DNA from: Vigna angularis
Lineage: Eukaryota; Streptophyta; Magnoliopsida; Fabales; Fabaceae
Direction: 5' to 3'
DNA length: 64,000 nucleotides
Assembly (NCBI RefSeq): GCF_016808095.1
Contig: NC_068978.1
Location: 27,725,306-27,789,305 of the forward strand
The notes under the pieces were generated by a model, which had not been told where the DNA came from, did no database searches, and saw only the letters and a program-made list of their open reading frames with translations. Below, piece after piece: positions 35,763-47,310 of this stretch. Each line of letters begins with the position of its first letter. The stretch's first letter is position 1. The translations under genes were made by a program, and so were the position numbers.

Positions 35763-38700
35763 TCAGAAAGGATGGGATACAACTTTATTTATGAATCTAA
35801 TTAGAGAATGTTTCTTTGGCTTGGACGCTTTTTCCATGTTCTTTGATTCACCACATATCAGATACACCATTGTGTTCTTGACCACCAATCCATTACCGAA
35901 ATTCACAAAAATCTCCACATTGTCTCCAGATTCTAAATTTGACATTATGCCATGCCAATCTTCATCTTTAAAGGAAATTACTGTGCCATGGTTGTGTATC
36001 TGGAATGTACACTTTGTGTAATTAACAATTACGACTGTAGTAAATTCAGGTTCAATGATTTTAGGATTTGATAAATAAACAACGCACAAAGTCATTGCTT
36101 TCATGTCACGATCTTCAGGCACAATGAAAGAAACAGAGTGTCCCTCACCCATATGGGCCAAACAAAAAGAATCATTCACAGTTGGGAGAGAAACATCACA
36201 AGACTCACTCCTTGCGAGTACCTTCACCATAAGATAAAAGGCTTGGTCATTTATCTAATTTTTCTATTCAAATTGTCTTCTATAATCATTATTTTAACAT
36301 TAATAATTACAAAGTGACAATAGAAATTAAGCGTGCTAAAATTGATTATTGCAGTTTCAGCAAGATATTTCATTAGGATTATTTTATGTTCTCTTGATTA
36401 ATAGCTAAAATGATAGTGAAAGTAAGAAACAAAGACAAAGCTAGAGCAGAACCTCATATATGTTATCGCTGACAGCATTGAAGAATTCATGGTATGCTCC
36501 AACACTAATCAAAGAAGACCTGAAGTGCTGCTTTGAAATTTCTGATTCGGTAATATTTAAAAAATAGTCTACCAGAATATTTTTTACTTGCTTAGATAGT
36601 TGAAACTCGGTGTCACATTGCACCAAAACACTTCGAAGTATTTCCAGGCTGCTAAGCAATGGTCCAATATCTTCCCAACTATTATCGATATCCATGCACA
36701 ACGAATGAATATAAGATATAGGACTCATTGTTGGCAACATCCAAGACCGAATGATAGAAGGAAAAAAATTATGAGATAATCCTTCAAATCCTCGTAGGGA
36801 TATATATCCAATGCTTTTTGAGCTTACAATTGAAAAAGGCACTTCTTTCACGGCTTTGTTTTCAGCAATTAGAGTTATCAAGGATTCCATCTGCACTATA
36901 TCATTTTCCATTAAGTCAATCTTTGAACAACCAGCGAGAATGAGAGTTCTTAAAGATTTCAACTCATATATCTCTGTTGGAAGTTTGTTTAAACTTGTAC
37001 AGTATTTCAAATTTAGGAGTATAAGACTGTTGAGTGATCCAATAGATTGGTGTAGTTTGCGCAATCTTGAACAATATTTGAAAATGAGTTGTTCAAGACT
37101 TGGTAATCCAGTAAAGTCAGGGGTTGTAGTTAAATGCTTGGAGTGACTGAGGTTAAGGACTTTTAGCGATCTCAAAACCTGCACCAAGATAGTTTTTCAT
37201 TTTAAACATATTAGAGTACAAATTAAAAATGAAGTAATACCAAGCTACTAATTTATTTTAATTAAGTTGTATTTTAAGGAGAAGTGGGTGGTTATAAAAC
37301 CTGGGGTGTTTTCCAGACAAATCGAAGAAGACTGCGCTTTAAATCAATAGCTATTGCATCATGCTCATAAAAGTTTTTAGGTAGACGTTCTGAAGAAAAC
37401 TCATGCAAACTGATCCATCTTAGTTTCTTATGAGGATACTCAGAATTTACAGTTGGTTGTACGCTTTGGAAGCCATTGTTAAATGAAGGCAGTGTCCCCT
37501 GTGATAAAAAGAGCAAATAAAAACAAATGTACTGTAGAGGAGAAAGAAAACGCTTTCAGAAGAACTTTCAAACCACATGTAAAGAATGTCCTTACATATT
37601 TTGCATCCTCATAAAACAACAGTCTGTTCATCCCAAGATCTAAATTTTCATGAATAATTCTTATTCCGATTCCATGTAGCAAAGGATGCATTCCAAATTT
37701 GTTGTTGTTGTTAATTTTGATGAGGTTACGCTCCATGAGAACTCTTATTCCAATATCAGCGTCTACTCCACAGCCATTTAGGATCTTCCTTACATAGGCT
37801 CTGCTCTTACCAACAAAGAAACAACATACATCAAGGAATATATCTTTTTCCATTTCATTCAGTGAACCTTCTATGCTTACTTTTATTATCTCTGGAACGA
37901 AATCCATGCCATCTTTCGCAAATTTAAACAATACACTGTCCCATTCTTCTTTCGACCTTTCAAATAAAGTACTTCCAACGACTTCAAGAGCTAGTGGTAG
38001 TCCTTCACAATAACTAGCTACTCTTCTTGCAAGGTCTTTGTATTCTTCTTTTGGTTTTGCTTCTCTAAATGCATGCCAACTAAGAAGCTCAAGGGACTCC
38101 TCTGCGTTCATTAGCTCTATCCAAAAGACAGATTTAGCATGATCTCTCAGCATTTTTCCATATATTGATGTAACGATTATTACAGTTCCTTCACTGAACC
38201 AATCATGATTCCATAGTGCTAAAAATTCAAAATTGTCAGGCATATCATCAAGTACAATGAGCACCCTTTTCCCAGAAAGTCTTTCCCGCACCATACTTCT
38301 TCCCACATTAATGTTAGGAATCTCCACCAGGTTAGGAATCTCCACCTTTTGTTTTAGGACAACTAAAAGAAATTGTTCTTGTATACGAGGAGGCCCTCTT
38401 ATTCCGCTAACATGTGAAATATTTTCAATGAAACTTTTCTCCTTGAATGTCCAATGAATTTGATTGTAGATGGCTTTGGCAAGAGTGGTTTTACCAGATC
38501 CTTTCTGTCCACCTATTCCTATTATACAAACTTCCGTGGGTTTATTTTTGATAATTTGAATCAGATCTTCCACGTATGATTGTAATCTAACTGGAAATTT
38601 AGTAGCAGACAAGATTGGTAAATTAACAACGCTCATAACAATTTTCTCCACTAATTCAGCATCACTCCTTCAAGTTGAAGAGCAAAATAGAAGAAGTCAT

Positions 38701-38814
38701 GCATTAACAAAATGAAATCCGAGGCATAAAAGATGGTTGATTGAGTAAGTGATGTACCTGTGATTGCTCTCATCCCATCCAAAGAAATTTGCAGCTTTGG
38801 TGAGTGCATGGCTC

Positions 38815-39051
38815 TGTTGAGATTAATCTGAATATTATAACTGTAATAACTGTCTATTGACAGTTAAGTCTTCTTTACAGTGTTTTGTTTAAATACTGTT
38901 GTTTTGTATTCATTGGTGTGTTAATGAGAAAAAGCTCTCATTTTCTCTAGCTCTCTCTTCCCTCTGTATTCTTTCATTTTCTGCATAAATCCCACTTCTG
39001 CATAATCCCTCTCAGGCCATAACAGTGGCCATAATAACAGTGGTCATAACA
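38815..39051 (+). repeat. 5' LTR of the Copia in TNL-4
   Basis: 237 bp from TGTTGAGATT to GGTCATAACA, with TG...CA ends. TATA-like and CT-rich segments occur in its middle. It is identical to the 3' LTR except at position 38992. Confidence 0.95.
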
Positions 39052-39094
39052 GTGGTATCTAGAGCTCGGTTATAAAAGTATCTTGTGACAAGCG

Positions 39095-42000
39095 ATGGCT
39101 GGTATGGTTCACAGCAATCTTCCGGTGTTTTATGGTAAAGATTTTGACGATTGGTGCGTCAAAATGGAGGCAATTTTTGGCTACCAAGAAGTAGATGATA
39201 TTGTGAAAAAAGGTTTCAAAGAACCTTTGAAGAACGACATGGAGGACGTGAAGAAAGAATATAAGGAGAATAAGCGTTTGGATTGTAAAGCCAGGATGCT
39301 ACTTCACCAATGCATATCTGCGACGATTTTTCAGAAGGTGTCGAAGGCTGTCACGGCGAAGGAATTATGGGATATTTTGCAAGAAGGGTATGGAAATTCC
39401 GGGAAAGTAAAAACGATAAGACTGCAATCTTTACAGAGGCAATACGAGCTTCTGTGCATGGGAGAGAATGAGACGATTGCAGAGTATATTGGCAGAATTC
39501 AGATTGTTGCAAACGCGATGAGGGCCTGTGATAAAATTGTGAAAGATAAGAAGATGGTTGAAAAAATTCTTAGAACGTTGACTCCTCAATACGATCACAT
39601 AGTCGTTGCGATAGAGGAATGTAAGGATCTTGATAAAATGAAGATTGAGGAGTTGCAAAACTCTCTCGAAGCCCATGAACAAAGGTTGATAGAAAGAAGG
39701 AACGCAGAAAAAAACGTGGCACAAGGAACGAACCAGGCGCTGCAAGCAAGAAGCAATCAAAGCTTCAAGAATCGTGGGAGAGGAAGAGGAAGATCACGCG
39801 GAGGACGCAGTGGTGGCAGAAATTCGAAATTTTCAGATCAAAACAGTGATAGCAATGGCGGTGAGCAGAAGAATGGAAGTTGGCGAGGGGGCAGACATTC
39901 CAGTGGTAGAGGCCGAAAAGGGTATGATAAAAGAAATGTCCAATGTTTCACATGCAGAAAATACGGCCATTATTCCTCGGAGTGTTGGCACAATGAAGAT
40001 ACGAAGAAAACCAAGATTGGAGAGTCAGCCAATCTTGCGCAAGAAACTGAAGAATCGGAGTCTGACCACGTTGTGTTGATGAGCACAGTGGAACGATTCG
40101 GAAAAAGACAATGTGAGAAATTGACGTTGAACAGGTGTAAGCAAGAAATGGTTTCGGTGGACAGGTGCAATGAAGCACATGTGTCAATCATAGAAGAAGG
40201 TGGAGAACAGGTGTCGTCTTCGGACGAAACGAGACATGCAGACAATGAAGCATCTGCACATGCGTTGCTCTCCAACGATGTAAACCAAGCGGCGAATGAT
40301 GATTCATGCAGCTGGTACTTGGACACGGGTTGTTCGAATCACATGACAGGTAGACGAGAATGGTTGGTGAATCTTGATTCAAGTATAAAGAGCTGTGTGA
40401 GGTTCGCGGATAACAGCACTATTAGGGCGGAAGGAATTGGCAGAGTCTTGATCAGCTGTAAGGATGGCAAGATTACGTATATGGATGATGTGCTATACGT
40501 TCCGACAATGAAGAGCAACCTACTGAGTTTGGGGCAACTCCTGGAGAAAGGGTATACTATGTCTATGCATCAGAAACACATAGAAGTGTTTGACAGCAAA
40601 CAGCGTCCTGTGATTAAAGCACCACTTGCTCGAAACAGAACTTTCAAAGTGAATTTGAATGCTACAGCAATACAATGCTTATCCTCCTTAAACCACGAAG
40701 AAGAGAGATGGTTATGGCATTTCAGATACGGGCACTTGAACTTCAAAAGTTTGAGTCAACTAAAAGGAAAAGAATTAGTGAAAGGTGTGCCTCTCATAAT
40801 TGTTCCAGATAGAATCTGTGAAAGTTGTGTCGTTGGAAAACAACCTAGAAGAAAATTTGAAAAAGTCGCACCCAGGAGATCGAAGCAGTCTCTGGACGTT
40901 ATTCATTCAGATGTTTGCGGCCCCTTTGACGTTTCTTCAATTGGAGGTAACAAATATTTTTTAATATTTGTAGATGAATGGACTAGGAAAATGTGGATAT
41001 ATTTGTTGAAAGAGAAAAAAAGAGGTGTACTCACACTTTGTGAAATTTTGTTCTTTGGTTGAGAGACAATCTGGTTCACAGATCAGAGTATTTAGAACTG
41101 ATGGAGGGGGAGAGTTTAACTCTGTCGAGATGGACAAGTTTTGTACTGATAAAGGCATTGTGCACGAGGTCACGGCTCCATATACCCCCCAGCATAATGG
41201 CTTAGCCGAAAGAAGGAATAGGATGATACTTGACATGACGAGGTGCATGCTCAAAGCTAAGAAACTGTCGCATTGTTTGTGGGGAGAGGTTGTGTCTACT
41301 GCGGTCTACTTGCTAAATAGAAGTCCAACAAAGGCCCTGTCAGAGTGTACTCCTGAAGAGGCTTGGTCTGGAATTAAACCGACTGTCTACCACTTGAGAA
41401 TTTTCGGATCTGTGTGCTACAAACATGTCCCAGATGAAAGAAGAAGAAAACTGGACGATAAGAGTGAGACTCTCATTCTTGTTGGCTACCATCCAACAGG
41501 TGCTTACAGGTTATACAATCCAGAAAAGAAGCAGATTGTCATTAGCCGTGATGTGATAGTAGATGAGGCTGCAATGTTTGATTGGGAGAAGGCCGAAGCA
41601 AAGTCTGAAGTAGGCTATGTTCCAAGTTGGCTTGAAGATAAGAGTTCATCCAATGCTGAGCAGTGCAAACCGTGAAGTCAACAATAGAAGACCACAAAGG
41701 ACAAGGTTTCCATCCACCAGACTTGCAGATCATGAAGTCTTTCCAGATAGTAACGTTACCAGCTCAGGTGATCTTGTGCATTTTGCGTTTTTGACCGATA
41801 CTGAAGCACTAACCTGGGAGCAAGCTATCGACGTAAAGGAGTGGAGAGAAGCCATGTTGGAGGAACTAAAGGCCATAGAGAAAAACAGAACTTGGGATAT
41901 GGTGGAGTTACCTCAGCATAAACATCCCATTGACGTTAAATGGGTGTTTAAGATCAAACACAAACCAGACGGTGAAGTAGCAAAGTTCAAAGCCAGATTG

Positions 42001-43341
42001 GTAGCGAGAGGCTTCTTGCAAAAGCCTGGAGTTGATTTTACAGATGTTTTTGCTCCTGTGGCAAGGCTGGAAACCGTGAGGTTAGTAATTGTTGTGGCCA
42101 ACTTTAAAAACTGGAAAGTATGTCAAATGGATGTTAAATCCGCATTCTTGAATGGGCCATTAGAAGAAGAGGTCTATGTAAGACAACCTCCTAGTTTTGA
42201 AAAAGAAGGAGAAGAGCAGAAAGTGTATAGATTAAATAAAGCCTTATATGGTCTTAGGCAGGCACCTCGAGCCTGGAACAACCATATCAACGCCTTGCTC
42301 ATCAAACTTGAATTTCAAAAATGTACTGTGGAATCTGGTATCTACGTGAAGACTAGTAAAAGGCAAGGTATGTTGCTGATTTGCTTGTATGTAGATGATT
42401 TGCTTATAACAGGAGATTCAGTGGATGAAATTGAAGAGTTTAAGAAGAGAATGAAAGAAGAATTCGAGATGACTGATCTTGGCAGTCTAAGCTACTTTCT
42501 GGGACTAGAATGCATACAGACAGATGATGGAGTGTTTCTTAATCAGAGGAGGTATATAAGTGAAGTGTTGAGAAGATTTAATATGGAAAATTGCAATAGT
42601 GCTTCAGTACCAATCATGGCAAATCTGAAACTGACTGATAAACTAGATGAGAAGAGAGTGGATGCCACACTGTATAAGCAAATTGTGGGGTCTTTACGAT
42701 ATATTTGTAACTCCAGACCTGATATTAGTTTTGGAGTTGGGCTGGTGAGCAGATTTATGAATGATCCTAGGCAATCTCATCTTGCTACTGCCAAACATAT
42801 ATTGCGTTACCTAAAGGGAACAACAGACTTTGGTCTATTCTACCCCAAGAATCTTGACAATACGAGAGGAGCATTGGAGGCTTGGTGTGATGCTGATTGG
42901 TGTGGTGACAAAGTTGACAGGAAAAGCACGTTTGGATATCTGTTTAAATATATGGGAGCTACAATTTCATGGTGCTCCAAGAAACAGAATGTGGTTGCTC
43001 TATCATCCTGTGAGGCAGAGTACATCGCAGCTGCTGAAACTGCTTGTCAATGTGTGTGGCTGGAAACAATGTTTAATGAGCTGAAAATTGAATATAAAAA
43101 ACCGGTACAGCTTCTAGTTGATAATAAATCAGCTATAAGTCTGTCTAAAAACCCAGTATTTCATGGTAGAAGTAAACACATTGAAACCAAGTTTCATTTT
43201 TTGAGAGATCAAGTTAATAAAGGTAGATTGGAATTGGTCCATTGCGGCACTGAAGATCAAACTGCAGATGTTTTCACTAAAGCCTTGAAGCAGATCAGAT
43301 TTGAGAAACTTAGAGATTTGCTTGGTGTTAAATTGATGTGA
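39095..43341 (+). pseudogene. Copia gag-pol with two frame changes
   Basis: The frame opens at 39095 (MAGMVHSNLPVFYG) and runs to 41062. It covers gag, a Gly/Arg-rich stretch, one CCHC knuckle (CFTCRKYGHYSSECW), protease (WYLDTGCSNHMTG), a pre-integrase HFRYGHLN block and the start of integrase (HSDVCGPFD). A one-base change in an A7 run near 41020 shifts the frame. Integrase continues from about 41025 with RTDGGGEF and QHNGLAERRNR (catalytic Asp and Glu). A second shift near 41665-41680 precedes the RT and RNase H frame, which is open to 43341 with FLNGPLEEEVY, YVDDLLITG, CDADWCGD and VFTKAL. Otherwise all domains are full length. Confidence 0.9.
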
Positions 43342-43360
43342 ATTCAGATTAAGGAGGGTG

Positions 43361-43597
43361 TGTTGAGATTAATCTGAATATTATAACTGTAATAACTGTC
43401 TATTGACAGTTAAGTCTTCTTTACAGTGTTTTGTTTAAATACTGTTGTTTTGTATTCATTGGTGTGTTAATGAGAAAAAGCTCTCATTTTCTCTAGCTCT
43501 CTCTTCCCTCTGTATTCTTTCATTTTCTGCATAAATCTCACTTCTGCATAATCCCTCTCAGGCCATAACAGTGGCCATAATAACAGTGGTCATAACA
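43361..43597 (+). repeat. 3' LTR of the Copia in TNL-4
   Basis: 237 bp, partner of 38815-39051. It is directly followed by the GGCTC target-site duplication and the rest of TNL-4 exon 1. Confidence 0.95.
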
Positions 43598-44030
43598 GGC
43601 TCCACCTGGACATTCCATGCTCCAGTTCTTGTCCTGAAAATATTTGTTGTGCAGTTTCCTTCAAGGCTTTTCCAAAGTCACCCTTCTGAAGACGTACATC
43701 AGATGGCTGGATTTCATAATATACAGGCAGAACATGTCGGCAATAAGTTTCGTGCCATTTGATGATTTGTAGAAGCTGATTAAGACACCAAGCAGATTGA
43801 GAATAGGTTTGGGTGAAAACAACAATTGCTACACGACAGTGGCTGAGAATAGGTTCTTGGATGTGAGTTGACTTCACTGCATTGTGGTGATGAAGGAAAG
43901 TGGTGAGACCAACAGTAGAGAGGACAGAATTGAGATGAGAAACAAATTTTCTGTGGATGTCTTCTCCAGTGAAGTTGATGAGCACATCGTACTTCTGTGG
44001 GAGTTTGTTTGATGAGGAGACGTTATCCAT

Positions 44031-45460
44031 CGAAAGAAAATGATGAGAGGTGATCAATAGTTAGAAAAACTAATACTGCAAAACAGAGAAGGAGATGAAT
44101 GCATCTTATTACAATTATATAGTTTTAATCTTTTATTCATAAATGTTAAATACAATGGACCTTTAGCGTGTCGTATCCGTCATTATGTTGACTTTAAAGT
44201 GTAGTATAATTATAAAAAAAAAAAAGGATGTTAATATGTAATTGTTTTTAAACATTTCTAAAAATCTCGTAAATTGTCCATCTTGTTCATATTTTATCCT
44301 GTTAAAATACAAAAGAATAACTCTCAATAAGAATATTCTTTTCTAGTGACGAGATACTATTAAATTTTAAAATACTCTTTCCCATGTCGAGATACTATTA
44401 AATTTAACTAAGACTTTTGAATTATATAAACAAGTTTCGAGCTATTCAATTAGTTTAATTATAAAATGTTAAGGACAAAAAAAATTCCATCATGCGATAA
44501 ATTATTTTTAAAACTAATAAAAAATATGTCCCTGAAAAATATAAAAAATTTGAATTTTTTTTTTACAAAATTCCATAATCCCCTTGTATTCCTTTGCTTC
44601 ATAATAAATAAATAGTTAGAGAAAAGGAAAGATGGAAGAGAATACGAAAAGTGATAAAATGCATAAATGAAAAGGACAAGTAGAAAATGATAGAATGAAA
44701 CTTAGAAAGGAAAGAAGAAAGAGGGAACATAAATTGAGAAAACGATGAAAAAAAAGGACTAAATTAAAAATTAAACATAACAAGAGTGTATGATAATAAA
44801 TTAAAATCAGGATATAGAGGATTACTTAAAGTAAAAAGGATAAAATAAAATCAGAAAAAAATGGGAAAAATGAAAGATAAACAAACAAAATAAATCGAGA
44901 TGGAAAAGAGAACAAAAAAAAACATAAAGAAAGAGAATAAAATAGCCTTGATCCCTCACAAATTTAATTATTTATAACTTCACACAAGTATACCAAAAAT
45001 TTGATACATGAAAAGGCACTTACAAATAAACAGGTAAGAATGACTACTTCTTCCTACACAATCACACCCTTCTCCCTTATCCATGTACCTCTCCATTCCC
45101 CAGTTACCTTCGTTAGCAAATTAAAGATGGTGGTTAAAAAACTTTAATGGATGCTTCTCCCTACACAACCACACCCTTTTCACCAACATTCAACCACCTC
45201 ATTTAAGTAGTCCCTACTCTATAAATATGCACCCTCACACACCCACGAAAATCACATTGGTCATCTTTCTCCTTCACTTCACTATGTTATGCTATTGTGC
45301 TTCTTGTGGTGGTGGTGATTCTTTATGGTGGTTGTGTTTATTTGGAGGTGGGAGAGCTTCCTAAAAGAGTTTGGTGGTGCAAGAAGGTGGTCCTGTGGTA
45401 ATGGTACTAGTGCAAGAAGGTGCTCTGGTGGTGGTGGCGGTGCAGCAACAGGAGGAGAAG
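44031..45460. other. TNL-4 upstream region, then unrecognised DNA
   Basis: 44031-44940 matches the TNL-2 upstream region (24082-25200) and should hold the TNL-4 promoter. 44950-45280 is not shared. A TATAAATA at 45220-45227 is followed by a CT-rich, leader-like stretch, but the GGTGG-rich sequence after it (45300-45450) has no convincing reading frame, so I treat this as a possible promoter relic of a broken or captured gene. Confidence 0.5.
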
Positions 45461-45474
45461 TGCGAAAGCATGGA

Positions 45475-47310
45475 GAATCCTTCAACAGATATGAAGATCC
45501 GTCAACGAATATTAACATCCGTTGAAGGGAAAACGGATATGGACATTTGTTTTTCGTCAACGGATAAACGGATGTTGATATCCGTTAACGAATATTCGTT
45601 AAAGGGTCCATCCCATTAATTTTTGTTAGTTTATAATGTTAGAATATTTTAGATTGTATGTTAGTTTATAATGTTAGGTTCATGTTATTAATTTTAGATC
45701 ATTTATGAGTTAGTTTAATAAATTAATTATTATGTAGATATATAATTATGTTTTTTCTATTTTTTTATTTAATAATTTTGTAATTATATGAAAAAATAAA
45801 GTTAATCTGAATTATACCTTTCAACAGATGTGTACAACCATCAACGGATATCAACACCCGTTGAATGGATAATGGATATAGGCATCTGTTTCCCCTTCAA
45901 CGGATGTTTATATCCGTTGAAAGATGTGCACATCCGTTGGAGGGTATAATTTAGTTTAATTTTATTTTTTTATTATTTTTATAATCTTAGTATATATTAG
46001 TTTAATGTCTTTTTATAATGTTAGTATATATTAGTTTAATGTTATTTATGATTATAGTTTAATATATGATTTTCGTTTTTTTATTTGTTTATCACTTTTA
46101 TAATTCAATAAAAAATAACGAATTATAGTTTAATAATATGAATTAGATATTTTAATTATATTAATATTTTTAAATTTGTTTGATTAATTATTAATTATGT
46201 TAATAAGAGTGATTATAATCATGTGTTGAACATAGTGTGTCAATAACGATGAATCATGTAGACCTCTAGGAAATCCACCAATAGGCTCATCTATGTCAGG
46301 AACATCGTCATGCTACTCGTCCTCATCAACACGGGCCTTAACTACCTCCTCCTGAAAAGCCTTCTCCTACGTCACCTCCTTCTCAGCTATAGGGTCATCC
46401 TCTATATGAGCATCCATAGGAGCTTGAGCTTTCTCCAAGCTGAAGTTGTCGGTCTAGTCCTTGCTACGTCTTGGGAAGAACTCTTTTCTCGATAATTAGA
46501 TGCATCGTGTGTTCTTGTCATTTCTCAAAAAATAATTAATTATTAAATAAAGCAAAATTAAATAAAACATTGTTTTAAATTTTATTAAATTATATAAATT
46601 AAAAAACTATCAAAAAACATTTTCTATTAAAAAAAACTAATAATAATTAATTTATTAACTACAAATAAAATAAATAAATTAAACTATTATGTAATTAATT
46701 CAAAAAAACAAAAGAAAAACAATTTCAATTAACTATAATTAAATTCTACAAAAGAAAAACATTGTTTTAATTATTAAATAAAAACAAAATTATTAATATT
46801 TAATTAAATAAATATAAATTAATAAATTATATAAAATAATTACGCAACTAATTATAATTAAAAAAATTCAATTAAAACCTATAACTAGAAAAAATTATAA
46901 AACAATAAATTAATAAAGTAAAAACTTGAAAAAAAAATTGATTGAAGGCCTCAACAGAAATGGACGATGTGTTGGGCCTTCAACGGATGTTCACATTCGT
47001 TAACGGATATGAAGATTCGTTGGAGGTCCGATGGATCTCCATTTCCATTGAGGTTTTCAACCATTTTTTTACTTTTTTTAATAAAAATATTTTTTTAAAA
47101 AATATTAAATCAATTACATATAAATGTATTCTAAATGTAATATAAGATAAATAAATCTAAGAAAAAAATTAATAATAATAAAAAATCAATACAAAAGGCC
47201 AACGGATATGGGGGATCTCTTTCCTCTTCAACGGATACTCATATTCATATCCGTCGACAAATATCTCATATCCGTCGACAGATATCTCATGTCCGTTCAA
47301 GATCTTCAAC
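45475..47310. mobile_element. putative DNA-transposon relic with CCGTTGAA repeat arrays
   Basis: Short inverted words of the type CAACGGATAT and ATATCCGTTGA recur in four clusters (about 45480-45610, 45826-45945, 46945-47045 and 47195-47305), two on each side of an AT-rich core with a degraded protein fragment at about 46200-46465. Symmetrical subterminal word arrays around a remnant gene are typical of CACTA or Mutator-like elements. Exact termini and a target-site duplication were not found. Confidence 0.5.
46200..46465 (-). pseudogene. plant mobile domain (aminotransferase-like) fragment
   Basis: One minus-strand frame, with stops, reads MDAHIEDDPIAEKEV, then EEVVKARVDEDE, DDVPDIDEPIGGFPRG and LHDSSLLTHYVQHMI. 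The GGFPGG-x-DTSLLT-Y--H pattern is the well-known beginning of the plant mobile domain found in transposon-derived proteins of legumes. At least two stops break it and the rest of the domain is absent. It lies in the centre of the CCGTTGAA-flanked element. Confidence 0.55.

Larger units (their letters stand above)
38815..43597 (+). mobile_element. young Ty1-Copia retrotransposon inside TNL-4 exon 1
   Basis: A 4783-bp element flanked by GGCTC at 38810-38814 and 43598-43602. Both LTRs are 237 bp and differ at one position by eye (C at 38992, T at 43538). The PBS region (TGGTATCTAGAGC) begins two bases after the 5' LTR, and a purine tract (AAGGAGGG) ends just before the 3' LTR. Gag, protease, integrase, RT and RNase H are present in Copia order. 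It is inserted opposite to TNL-4. The Tnt1-like protease block and overall layout suggest a Tork/Ivana-type lineage, but this is uncertain. Confidence 0.95.
35763..44030 (-). pseudogene. TNL-4: TIR-NBS-LRR gene split by a Copia insertion
   Basis: Exons on the minus strand: 44030-43603 plus 38814-38758 (TIR, split), 38664-37596 (NB-ARC), 37498-37301, 37178-36453 (LRR) and 36221-35763 (C-JID-like). Without the insertion and one TSD copy, exon 1 is 485 bases, as in the other three, and the total is 2937 bases, about 978 codons. The gene was therefore apparently intact before the Copia landed. Gln85 (WCLNQL) replaces the TIR Glu. NB-ARC has GGQKGSGKTT, LIVLDDM, TSIY in place of TTRD, and MHP (37683-37691). 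An 18-bp duplication gives VEIPNLVEIPN (about 38310-38348). The exon 5 acceptor is AAG rather than CAG. A 3' transcript from the insertion is possible but not shown. Confidence 0.85.

Noticed and set aside
45284..45460. Gly/Val-rich protein gene after the TATAAATA at 45220
   Set aside because: The ATG frames stop within a few codons, and the longer frames lack a start in context or change frame; only a promoter relic is suggested.
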